Shown: positions 1 to 5,626 of the stretch, piece after piece
How positions within the stretch are numbered: position 1 is the stretch's first letter
Layout of the letters: each line of letters begins with the position of its first letter
Source: Treponema sp.
GTDB lineage: Bacteria; Spirochaetota; Spirochaetia; Treponematales; Treponemataceae
Direction of reading: 5' to 3'
DNA: 5,922 bases
Assembly (NCBI GenBank): GCA_024699205.1
Contig: JAILQA010000152.1
Span: 1 to 5,922, forward strand
Notes under the pieces: model-generated
What the model saw: the letters and a program-made list of their open reading frames with translations, nothing else
Told to the model about the DNA's origin: nothing
Databases searched by the model: none
Made by a program: the position numbers and the translations under genes

Positions 1-500
1 ACATTTTCTTTTGTTACTAAACGTGGAAGAGCATTATTAACAAGAAGTACACTCTGAATCCAATAATCATTTTCGTTAAAACGAACTTTTGTATATTCCA
101 GAGCTTCTTTTTTGCCGCTTCTTGTAAGTTTTTGTGATTCAACTGTATCAGAAAGAGAACCTGAACTTGCAGGATATGCTTTTAAAGCTGCACCATTTGA
201 AATTGTTGTGTACCAGTCCAGTTCACCGGAAGCATTTACATACCACAAGGAAGCTTCATCATAAATTAAAACGCAGTCAACAAAATTAACAGGGGCTTCC
301 TTTTGAGATTCGCTTTTCAAAATAGAAGATTCTACAACTTCTGAAGTTTTGCCTGCTGACGATTCTACAGAAGCTTTTTCTGTTTTAGAACTTTCTCCGG
401 CAGTAGTTTGATTTTGACTATTCTTTGCAGTACAAGCTGCAAACACAAAGGCAGTTACAAAGGCTGCAAAGATTGAAAGGATTTTTACATTTTTTTTCAT
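1..500 (-). CDS. Putative lipoprotein, N-terminal part (runs off left edge)
   Basis: This reading frame is not interrupted from an ATG at 500–498 to the window edge, giving 166 complete codons of a longer protein. The start is fixed by AGGAG at 510–506, five bases upstream. Residues 2–6 are Lys-rich, 7–22 are hydrophobic, and Phe-Ala-Ala-Cys at 20–23 fits the relaxed spirochaete lipobox, so I infer signal peptidase II cleavage and lipidation at Cys23. Residues 24–69 form a Ser/Glu/Lys/Thr-rich low-complexity tether. After about residue 70 there is a folded, strand-rich region with motifs such as SLWYV, TRSGK and NDYWIQSVLL. That pattern resembles bacterial SH3-like domains, but this is only an impression. 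The gene lies 45 bases after dusB on the same strand and could be read from dusB transcripts or from its own promoter. The function is unknown. The lipoprotein call is fairly sure; the domain call is weak. Confidence 0.8.
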   Translation of the reverse strand, partial: MKKNVKILSIFAAFVTAFVFAACTAKNSQNQTTAGESSKTEKASVESSAGKTSEVVESSILKSESQKEAPVNFVDCVLIYDEASLWYVNASGELDWYTTISNGAALKAYPASSGSLSDTVESQKLTRSGKKEALEYTKVRFNENDYWIQSVLLVNNALPRLVTKEN

Positions 501-519
501 ATCTTCTCCTTAAACATTT

Positions 520-525
520 ATTATA
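520..525 (-). promoter_or_regulatory. Candidate -10 box for the lipoprotein gene
   Basis: The minus strand reads TATAAT here, a perfect vegetative -10 hexamer 19 bases ahead of the lipoprotein ATG and within the AT-rich gap after dusB. No good -35 hexamer is found at 16–18 bases; the best is TAAATT at 548–543, inside the end of dusB. The promoter is therefore plausible but not proven in such AT-rich DNA. No hairpin terminator for dusB is seen in the 45-base gap. Confidence 0.35.
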
Positions 526-545
526 ATCATATAAAATAATTAAAT

Positions 546-1541
546 TTATTTTGTATCAAAAATATCGTGATAATCCCGAACTGTAGAAGCATGAACAATT
601 TGTGCCCGCAAAGCAGCACCATTCTGGATTCCTTTTGAATAGGCAGAAAAACGCTTTCTCATTTCCATACAGGCATGCTTTTCATTTGTTTCGGCAACAA
701 GACGCTCCAATTCAGCAAAACCAGTTTTTATTCTGTATTCCACAGGAACAGGCTCATAAGAACCACTTGTAAGGAGGGAAGTAGCATCCTTAAAAATAAA
801 AGGATTTCCCATTGCTCCACGTGCAAACATTACAGCATCTACTCCAGTTTCTTCCAGCATCTTTTTGGCATCCTCAGGCTTGAATAAATCTCCGGAACCA
901 AAAACAGGAACTCGTTTATCTACAAACTCAACCAGCTGCTTCATAATATCCCAGTCAGAATGACCTTCGTAGCCCTGAGCGCGAGTTCTTGGATGAATTG
1001 TAATTGCACTTACCCCTGCTTCCAGTGCTGCCTGAGCCGCTTCTTTCCAGGTAAGATGAGGCTTATCCCAGCCGGAACGGATTTTTACAGTAACAGGTAC
1101 CCCGCCTTTTTCCGGTCTTCCCCCGGCTGCTTCAACAACAGCCTTTGCGATTTGATATAGCTTTTCCGGGTCGCGGGTAAGTTCTGAGCCTGCCCCCGAT
1201 TTTATTATTTTTGGAACAGGACAACCACAGTTTATATCAATCACTTCACAATGAGTTTTATCTAAAACAATGCGGGCTGCCTGGGCCATAATATCTGCCT
1301 GACCACCGAATATCTGAACAGAATAGACTTTTTCATTAAAGGCCCGTGCCATTAAAGTTTCGGTTTTAATGTTTTTACGCACTAAAGCTTCGGCACTAAC
1401 CATTTCGGTATAAGTAAAGCAGGCTCCATTTTCTATGCAAACAGAACGAAAGGCCGAATCGCTGTAACCAGCGACTGGCGCTAAGAAGAGATTACCTTTA
1501 AGTTCTACATTTCCAATTTTTACAGGATGATATAAGTTCAT
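546..1541 (-). CDS. dusB: tRNA-dihydrouridine synthase, DusB/NifR3 type
   Basis: This is an FMN- and NADPH-dependent enzyme that reduces uridine to dihydrouridine in tRNA D-loops, acting in the cytoplasm. The call starts at the ATG at 1541–1539, giving 331 residues, a normal family length. A TTG at 1568 would add nine residues but lies in the loop of a perfect hairpin. Neither start has a clear Shine-Dalgarno sequence. In 331-residue numbering the motifs run in family order: FLAPVAGYSD at 19–28 (FMN-binding start of the TIM barrel), TEMVSAEAL at 45–53, DINCGCPVPK at 102–111 with catalytic Cys107, VTVKIRSGWD at 150–159 with the FMN-binding Lys, IHPRTRAQGY at 182–191, GSGD at 215–218, the phosphate-binding ARGAMGNPFIF at 240–250, and the C-terminal helical domain from MRKRF at 294. 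The wording GCPVPKI.KSGAGS.L.RDP favours DusB over DusA or DusC. Two common positions differ: Pro in IHPRTR, usually Gly, and Arg-Phe after MRK, usually His. It probably shares transcripts with the upstream TatD gene. Confidence 0.93.
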   Translation of the reverse strand: MNLYHPVKIGNVELKGNLFLAPVAGYSDSAFRSVCIENGACFTYTEMVSAEALVRKNIKTETLMARAFNEKVYSVQIFGGQADIMAQAARIVLDKTHCEVIDINCGCPVPKIIKSGAGSELTRDPEKLYQIAKAVVEAAGGRPEKGGVPVTVKIRSGWDKPHLTWKEAAQAALEAGVSAITIHPRTRAQGYEGHSDWDIMKQLVEFVDKRVPVFGSGDLFKPEDAKKMLEETGVDAVMFARGAMGNPFIFKDATSLLTSGSYEPVPVEYRIKTGFAELERLVAETNEKHACMEMRKRFSAYSKGIQNGAALRAQIVHASTVRDYHDIFDTK

Positions 1542-1556
1542 ATAAGTAACATCGTA

Positions 1557-1579
1557 CAAGTTTTGCAAAGCAAAACTTG
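1557..1579. repeat. Perfect 10-base inverted repeat just upstream of dusB
   Basis: CAAGTTTTGC at 1557–1566 and its exact reverse complement GCAAAACTTG at 1570–1579 flank a three-base loop. In the minus-strand transcript this hairpin ends 15 bases before the dusB ATG, where a ribosome-binding site would be expected. No run of T follows on either strand, so it is not a standard intrinsic terminator. It may influence dusB translation or stabilise the processed mRNA; this is inference. Confidence 0.7.
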
Positions 1580-1580
1580 A

Positions 1581-1627
1581 AGCGGCAGCAAAACAATGCT
1601 CACCAAAGACCAGCGAGCACTGCCGCT
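1581..1627. repeat. Two-part inverted repeat after the TatD gene
   Basis: AGCGGCAG at 1581–1588 pairs with CTGCCGCT at 1620–1627. Inside it TGCTC at 1597–1601 pairs with GAGCA at 1615–1619, which sits directly against the outer right arm. The result is a 13-base-pair stem with an eight-base one-sided bulge (1589–1596) and a 13-base loop. It begins one base after the TatD stop codon and ends one base before the next hairpin. It could be an mRNA-stabilising stem-loop, a weak terminator, the first half of a structured leader for dusB, or a copy of a dispersed palindromic element. No T-run follows it. Confidence 0.6.
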
Positions 1628-1628
1628 A

Positions 1629-2405
1629 TTATTCCGGTAAGTTAAAGGCTTTGCAGCTGTTCTTCCATAACTGAACGCTTAATTCTTCCAAATCCATTTC
1701 GAGCATTTCTGCAAGGAAACGTGCAGTTGAAGGCAGATAAGCAGGCATAGTTCTCTTGCGCTCTCTGTATTCAGCAGGAATCATAAACGGACTTTCAGTT
1801 TCAATCAAAATGCGGTCAACAGGAATATTCATAACTGTTTCGTGCAAATTGCGGGCATTTCTGTAAGTTAAATTGCCTGCAAAACTAAACCAGATATTCT
1901 TATCAAGGCATTTTTTTGCATAAGCAGCATCTTCTGAATAACAATGCAAAATTGCACCTGCATCAGGGAGACGTTCTGTTAAAATATCATAAACATCTTT
2001 TCCTGCTTCTCTGTTATGAATAATTACAGGAAGATTATGCTTCTGGGCAATTTCAAGCTGAGTAATAAATAATTCTATCTGTGAACGTTTGTCTCCAAAC
2101 TGTTTATAATAATCAAGACCTGTCTCGCCAACAGCAATTACACGTGGAAGAGAAAGATTTTTTTCGAGTGTATTAATCCAGTCAGAACCAGGATTATTTA
2201 CTTCTGATGGAGCCACCCCTGCGGCATGATATATTCCAGAAACAGACTTTAAGGTGTTATAAACCTTAGGAAAGTCCATTAAACTATTATTAATGCTGAT
2301 TATACGTGCTACCCCAGCCTGTTTTGCCTGCTGAATGACGCGTAATTGTTCAATAGGATCATCGTAAATGAGCCCGATGTGAGCGTGAGTATCAAAAAAC
2401 TTCAT
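1629..2405 (-). CDS. TatD-family metal-dependent hydrolase (divergent)
   Basis: This 258-residue protein has the usual TatD length and starts at ATG 2405–2403, with AGGAAG at 2417–2412 six bases upstream. TatD proteins are amidohydrolase-fold enzymes with two metals; characterised members are 3'-5' DNases linked to DNA repair, and some may have other substrates. Metal-site motifs are visible: DTHAHI at 5–10 (His7 and His9), VGETGLDYY at 92–100 (Glu94), VIIHNRE at 127–133 (His130) and ILHCYS at 152–157 (His154). The last conserved motif, normally ETD-S/A-P, reads ETESP at 202–206, so the usual Asp metal ligand is Glu204. The GVHP motif is GVAP at 63–66 and the C-terminal RNEP is RTMP at 218–221. 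These departures suggest altered metal use or substrate, though the frame is complete and looks functional. It is probably the first gene of a minus-strand unit with dusB. Membership of the family is secure; the exact activity is not. Confidence 0.88.
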   Translation of the reverse strand: MKFFDTHAHIGLIYDDPIEQLRVIQQAKQAGVARIISINNSLMDFPKVYNTLKSVSGIYHAAGVAPSEVNNPGSDWINTLEKNLSLPRVIAVGETGLDYYKQFGDKRSQIELFITQLEIAQKHNLPVIIHNREAGKDVYDILTERLPDAGAILHCYSEDAAYAKKCLDKNIWFSFAGNLTYRNARNLHETVMNIPVDRILIETESPFMIPAEYRERKRTMPAYLPSTARFLAEMLEMDLEELSVQLWKNSCKAFNLPE

Positions 2406-2506
2406 GGCTTTCTTCCTAAAAAAATATGATTTTGAGCAGTTAATCTAGCAAAAAAAGTTTTATGCTAAATATACAATTATCTTCTACCGATAAAGATACC
2501 ATAGGT

Positions 2507-2526
2507 TTAGTTTATCGTCAAACTAA
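2507..2526. repeat. AT-rich dyad in the divergent intergenic region
   Basis: TTAGTTT at 2507–2513 and AAACTAA at 2520–2526 form a perfect seven-base dyad with a six-base centre, followed by five T on the plus strand. It lies 24 bases upstream of the -35 box of the rightward promoter. It could be an operator for a regulator or a chance AT-rich dyad. A terminator role is unlikely because no upstream plus-strand gene is visible. The rest of the 204-base gap (2406–2609) holds only the rightward promoter and no convincing promoter for the leftward TatD gene. Confidence 0.3.
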
Positions 2527-2549
2527 TTTTTACTTATTAAAAGGAGAAT

Positions 2550-2578
2550 TTGACTGTAATTTATAATTAATGTATAAT
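2550..2578 (+). promoter_or_regulatory. Vegetative (sigma-70 type) promoter for the M23–bactofilin operon
   Basis: TTGACT at 2550–2555 is a five-of-six match to the -35 consensus. A 17-base spacer, the optimum, leads to a perfect TATAAT at 2573–2578. Transcription would start near 2585, leaving a leader of about 25 bases that holds only the ribosome-binding site. This is the best promoter in the window, and its strength suggests steady housekeeping expression of the four genes that follow. Confidence 0.75.
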
Positions 2579-2599
2579 TTAGGTTACAGTTAAAAGTTC

Positions 2600-2603
2600 G
2601 GAG
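2600..2603 (+). promoter_or_regulatory. Ribosome-binding site that fixes a TTG start
   Basis: GGAG lies six bases ahead of the TTG at 2610–2612, the normal spacing. The next in-frame ATG is at codon 48, which would remove the basic cytoplasmic region, so the TTG start is preferred. Confidence 0.6.
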
Positions 2604-2609
2604 ATTAAA

Positions 2610-3638
2610 TTGTCTAGGACGCAAAAAAAAGTAAAGAAAATCGAAAAGGTAGTCGCTTCTGGTTTCACCAAAAAGGTGGGAAGTTTCTTTAGAATAATCG
2701 GACTATTCTTTGTTAAGATTTTCAAGATATTTGATAACAAACTCACTATCATGATAGTTCCTCATTCTCAGGGAAAGGTAATTAATTTCCAGACGAATGT
2801 TTTTGCCTTGTTATTAAGTGTCATTTTAATTGTGGGCCTGGGTTCTTCATTTATAATTTTTAACAAACGTTCTCTTGCAGCAAACACAGAAATCTCAAGT
2901 TTAATGAATCAGAACCGCGAAACACTGGCAAGCTTAGACCAGTTGCGTGACGAAAATGCAAATCTTTTCCAAGCTGCAAAACGATTCCAGTCATCACTTT
3001 CACAATCACTTTCTTTGCTTGGAATCAATCAGGTAGAAAACAAATCTGATACATCGCTTAATAACAGCGACTTATCATCATTATTCAGTACAAAAGAAAT
3101 GACAAGCGGAACTGCCCGGGAATTGCAGGATATTCAGGAATTAACCTCTTATCTTGAAGGTGCAGTTGAACCGATTGAACAGATTGGAAAAATGCTGAAA
3201 ACTCAGCAGTCACTTTTTACAGAAATCCCTAGTATTTGTCCAATTAAGAGCCCTAACCTTCATATTTCAATGGCTTTTGGACCAAACCTGCATCCACTTA
3301 ATAAACAGTGGTACATTCATAAGGGAATTGACTTTTCTACCTGGCGAACTGGAGATGCTGTAATGGCTACGGCATCTGGACAAGTTGTAACCGTTGGTTT
3401 TGACAATGGCTTTGGAAATTACGTTATCATCAAACATAATCATGGTATTTACACAAGATATGCTCATTTAAGTACATCTCGTGTAAAGAAAGGACAGTTA
3501 GTAGAACAGGGTGATGTTATCGGATACGTTGGTAACACTGGTATTTCTACAGGTCCACACCTTCATTATGAGGTTCATATTGGTTCTGACGTAGTTGATC
3601 CTGCCAAATACATCAACATTAAACTTACAAACAGGTAA
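2610..3638 (+). CDS. Membrane-anchored M23/LytM-type peptidoglycan endopeptidase
   Basis: This 342-residue zinc endopeptidase is predicted to cut peptide cross-links of the cell wall from the periplasmic side of the inner membrane. Residues 1–61 form a strongly basic, partly amphipathic cytoplasmic segment. Residues 63–84 are one hydrophobic span (from NVFALLLSVILIV). Residues about 93–130 are a Glu/Gln/Leu-rich helix likely to form a coiled coil, and a low-complexity Ser/Asn linker follows to about 165. The M23 domain fills about 218–335. All key residues are present: HKGID gives His237 and Asp241, YAHLS gives His286, and GPHLHYEV gives His317 and His319, so it should be active rather than a degenerate LytM activator. 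It starts at TTG, supported by GGAG at 2600–2603. It leads a four-gene operon and is followed after 15 bases by a bactofilin. M23 peptidases paired with bactofilins control cell shape in several bacteria, so a role in helical or wall morphology is a reasonable inference. Confidence 0.93.
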   Translation: MSRTQKKVKKIEKVVASGFTKKVGSFFRIIGLFFVKIFKIFDNKLTIMIVPHSQGKVINFQTNVFALLLSVILIVGLGSSFIIFNKRSLAANTEISSLMNQNRETLASLDQLRDENANLFQAAKRFQSSLSQSLSLLGINQVENKSDTSLNNSDLSSLFSTKEMTSGTARELQDIQELTSYLEGAVEPIEQIGKMLKTQQSLFTEIPSICPIKSPNLHISMAFGPNLHPLNKQWYIHKGIDFSTWRTGDAVMATASGQVVTVGFDNGFGNYVIIKHNHGIYTRYAHLSTSRVKKGQLVEQGDVIGYVGNTGISTGPHLHYEVHIGSDVVDPAKYINIKLTNR

Positions 3639-3653
3639 GATAAACAGGAAACT

Positions 3654-4064
3654 ATGGCTTTTAAAATCGATGATATTTCTATAAATACAATTATTGGAAA
3701 CGGGTCTGCTATTTCTGGTGATGTCAAAATTAACGGCTTTGTTCGTATTGACGGTGATATTGACGGAAATCTTGAAACGGACGGAAATGTAATAATTGGT
3801 GAAAATGCCCGCATTCAGGGTGATTTAAAAGCAAAATCTATCATTATCGGTGGAATTATTCTGGGAAATATAAGGGCTGCAGAAAGTGTAAAGCTTTTAA
3901 CCACAGCAGTTGTAATTGGCGATTTAATTTCACATAAAGTTCAGATTGATGACAAGGCTGTTTTTCACGGTCATTGTATAGCCATAAAAGATAACGAACG
4001 CTTTGAAAAAGAAGCTTCAGAGTATTTGCAGTCAAAAGCTATAAAGGAAAAGGCAGCACTTTAA
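3654..4064 (+). CDS. Bactofilin (polymer-forming cytoskeletal protein)
   Basis: Bactofilins assemble without nucleotide into membrane-associated filaments from a right-handed beta-helix and serve as scaffolds for wall enzymes. This one is 136 residues. The core, about 13–110, has the periodic Gly/Asp/Ile pattern of the family: IIGNGSAISGDVKING, then IDGDIDGNL at 32–40, VIIGENARIQGDLKAKSIIIGG at about 46–67 described here by its ends, GNIRAAESVKLL at 71–82, VVIGD at 86–90 and AVFHGHC at 102–108. A short N-terminal tail (MAFKIDD) could hold a membrane-targeting peptide but is not obviously hydrophobic. The C-terminal tail, 112–136, is charged and likely helical. The start is ATG at 3654, with AGGAA only three bases away, a rather tight spacing. 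The gene lies 15 bases after the M23 peptidase gene and shares one base with yaaR, which implies cotranscription and probably translational coupling. Its inferred job is to localise the peptidase encoded just upstream. Confidence 0.93.
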   Translation: MAFKIDDISINTIIGNGSAISGDVKINGFVRIDGDIDGNLETDGNVIIGENARIQGDLKAKSIIIGGIILGNIRAAESVKLLTTAVVIGDLISHKVQIDDKAVFHGHCIAIKDNERFEKEASEYLQSKAIKEKAAL

Positions 4065-4630
4065 TGAGTGATATAAATCCACTGGAAGCATCTACTTATT
4101 ACTCAGGCCTACAAAATGCCACCAGTCAGGCTGCAAAAAATCTCAAAAAAGAAAAAGTAGCTTCAAGTGAAAAATCAAAGTTTTCAAAGCTGCTTAAATC
4201 AAAGCAGGATATCAATCCAAATATAAATGCAGCAGACTTTCCACCAGAAATCCTCGAAATGGATACGGAAGATGCCGCTGTTTTTTTACGGGATGCAGTT
4301 GAAATTGCCGGAAAAAAAGTTGCACTGGATGCTTCTACAGAAAATCTTATGGAGTTTAGAAAGACAGTTCAGCAGTTTATAAAATATATAGTTCAAAATA
4401 ACTACGAGGTAAAATCAAAAAAAAGACGCGGCCTTTCATCACCAATGCAGACCTTTTCAAAATTTAACACAAAAATGAGGGAAAGAGATCCTCGTGTAAT
4501 AATCCCTGTAATCAACGAAAAACTGGATGCCATGACACGGGGCTTGCTTAATAATCAGAAAAACAATTTAAAACTGCTTGCGCAGATAAATGAAATTAAA
4601 GGTTTGATTGTAGACTTAATGCAATCTTAA
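4064..4630 (+). CDS. YaaR family protein (DUF327)
   Basis: This is a 188-residue cytoplasmic protein of a family without an established biochemical function. Residues 1–60 are polar, Lys/Ser-rich and probably disordered. The conserved all-helical domain runs from about 68 to 186. Recognisable parts are the helix around STENLMEFRKTVQQFIKYIV at 91–110, the charged KSKKRRG at 117–123, the segment around VIIPVINEKLDAMTRGLL at 145–162, and the C-terminal LAQINEIKGLIVDLM at 172–186, which is the most typical YaaR signature. No membrane segment or catalytic motif is visible. Its ATG overlaps the bactofilin stop as TAATG, with AAAAGG at 4048–4053 as a possible ribosome-binding site, so reinitiation is likely. 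The neighbouring PSP1 gene recalls Bacillus subtilis, where yaaR lies near yaaT (ricT). A link to the bactofilin complex or to the PSP1 protein is inferred from position only. Confidence 0.85.
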   Translation: MSDINPLEASTYYSGLQNATSQAAKNLKKEKVASSEKSKFSKLLKSKQDINPNINAADFPPEILEMDTEDAAVFLRDAVEIAGKKVALDASTENLMEFRKTVQQFIKYIVQNNYEVKSKKRRGLSSPMQTFSKFNTKMRERDPRVIIPVINEKLDAMTRGLLNNQKNNLKLLAQINEIKGLIVDLMQS

Positions 4631-4640
4631 CCGATATACT
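4611..4640 (+). promoter_or_regulatory. Possible internal promoter for the PSP1 gene
   Basis: TAGACT at 4611–4616 and TATACT at 4635–4640 are separated by 18 bases and match the vegetative consensus at four and five positions. They straddle the end of yaaR. Start would fall near 4647, about 23 bases ahead of the PSP1 ATG. In AT-rich DNA this could be chance. Confidence 0.25.
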
Positions 4641-4669
4641 AAAATTATCAGGAAAAAAGACGGTAAATT

Positions 4670-5593
4670 ATGAGTGATATTTTTGAGACAGATATAGACA
4701 ATCAAAACGAAAACCTTGCCAGCCTGGAAGATAACGACACCAGTGCGGTGGTAGAAACAGAAATCATAGTCGATTATCCTCTTTATCATTTAAAACTGGA
4801 TTATTCGAACGAAACTTTATATGCAAAAACCTCAAATAATAACTTAAAACTAAACAACGGCGATTATGTTATTACCCCTACCCGCTACGGAAAAGACATG
4901 GCTCTGGTTCTTGGCCGGGTAAGCAAACCAATCGGCATAAAACAGTCTGATATTGTTACAATCGATAGAAGAGCTTCCAAAGAAGATTTACTTAAGCGGG
5001 AAGCTTTAAAGAAAAAAGAAAAAGATGCCTTCCCTGTATTTAAGGAAAAGGTAGCTGCCCATAAGCTTGAAATGAAACTGATTGAAACCCACTTTCTGTT
5101 TGACGAGCCAAAGGTTTTGTTCTTTTTTAGTTCAGAAAATAGAGTTGACTTTAGGGAGCTTGTAAAAGATTTAGTTTCTGTTTTCAAAATGAGAATTGAA
5201 TTGCGACAGATTGGTGTACGCGATGAGGCAAGAATTGTCGGCGGTCTTGGTGTATGTGGTCGTCCTTTCTGTTGCCATGGAGTAAGCGACAAACTGCGCC
5301 CGGTTTCTATAAGAATGGCAAAAGACCAGAATCTTTCCCTTAATTCCACTAAGATTTCCGGTCAGTGTGGCAGACTTTTGTGTTGTCTTTCTTATGAGTT
5401 TGACTGGTATAACGAAGCCAGAAAAACTTTACCTTCAGAAGGAATCCATCTTAACTACGATGGAACAAACTTCAGAATTACAGAAGTAAATCCTCTTACC
5501 AACATGGTAAAAATGTCTGGTGAAGATGGCCGCCTTCTTGAAGTAAATGCAAAACGCTTTAAGTGCGAAAACAACCGCTGGATAATTGAATAG
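4670..5593 (+). CDS. PSP1-domain protein, RicT/YaaT-like
   Basis: This 307-residue protein is somewhat longer than Bacillus YaaT (RicT, about 275). RicT works with RicA and RicF in a Y-complex that carries iron-sulfur clusters and aids RNase Y-dependent mRNA maturation; in Bacillus it affects sporulation, biofilm and competence. The role in spirochaetes is not known. Residues 1–33 are an acidic, probably disordered extension. An N-terminal beta region follows (NNGDYVITPTRYGKDMALV at 62–80). Residues 104–135 are a Lys/Glu-rich helix. The PSP1 core, about 138–245, includes VLFFFSSENRVDFRELV at 149–165 and the signature GVCGRPFCC at 194–202 (Cys196, 201, 202), then MAKDQNLSLN at 216–225 and KISGQCGRLLCCLSYE at 228–243 (Cys233, 238, 239). 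All six family cysteines are kept, so cluster binding is plausible. Another cysteine is at 299. The gene starts 39 bases after yaaR. AGGA at 4650–4653 is 16 bases from the ATG, so ribosome binding may instead use the weaker ACGG at 4660–4663. Confidence 0.92.
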   Translation: MSDIFETDIDNQNENLASLEDNDTSAVVETEIIVDYPLYHLKLDYSNETLYAKTSNNNLKLNNGDYVITPTRYGKDMALVLGRVSKPIGIKQSDIVTIDRRASKEDLLKREALKKKEKDAFPVFKEKVAAHKLEMKLIETHFLFDEPKVLFFFSSENRVDFRELVKDLVSVFKMRIELRQIGVRDEARIVGGLGVCGRPFCCHGVSDKLRPVSIRMAKDQNLSLNSTKISGQCGRLLCCLSYEFDWYNEARKTLPSEGIHLNYDGTNFRITEVNPLTNMVKMSGEDGRLLEVNAKRFKCENNRWIIE

Positions 5594-5600
5594 ATTCTTT

Positions 5601-5622
5601 GTGATATTTAAACAATTATCAC
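5601..5622. terminator. Weak hairpin between convergent genes
   Basis: GTGATA at 5601–5606 and TATCAC at 5617–5622 are exact reverse complements with a ten-base loop, seven bases after the PSP1 stop. The six-base stem has only two G:C pairs and no T-run follows on either strand. It is the only terminator candidate in the 61-base convergent gap but does not meet the usual intrinsic terminator pattern. Confidence 0.25.
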
Positions 5623-5626
5623 TTCG

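Noticed and set aside
675..1160. Plus-strand open frames of 70 and 66 codons opposite dusB
   Set aside because: They lie wholly opposite the conserved dusB frame and encode Cys/Ser/Phe-rich sequence without family features.
1542..1568. TTG start at 1568 adding nine residues to dusB
   Set aside because: The TTG sits in the loop of a perfect hairpin and the added residues have no family counterpart; the ATG at 1541 gives the normal beginning. It cannot be fully excluded because neither start has a clear Shine-Dalgarno sequence.
2550..2570. Six-codon frame starting at TTG after an AGGAG in the divergent region
   Set aside because: It coincides with the -35 box of a strong promoter and would lie upstream of the transcription start.
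3267..3814. Minus-strand open frames of 66 and 79 codons opposite the M23 and bactofilin genes
   Set aside because: Both are antisense to conserved domains; the second owes its regular appearance to the periodic bactofilin repeat.
3700..3960. Periodic Gly/Asp-rich codons considered as a DNA repeat
   Set aside because: The periodicity is at protein level and reflects the bactofilin beta-helix; the bases themselves are not a clean repeat.
4064..4680. Identical first 11 bases (ATGAGTGATAT) of the yaaR and PSP1 genes, considered as a duplicated start region
   Set aside because: The match ends at once, the proteins are unrelated, and M-S-D-I is a common beginning; chance is enough.
4885..5349. 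154-codon open frame on the minus strand inside the PSP1 gene
   Set aside because: It is antisense to a well-supported conserved gene, is Ser/Thr/Phe-rich as shadow frames are, and has no recognisable domain.
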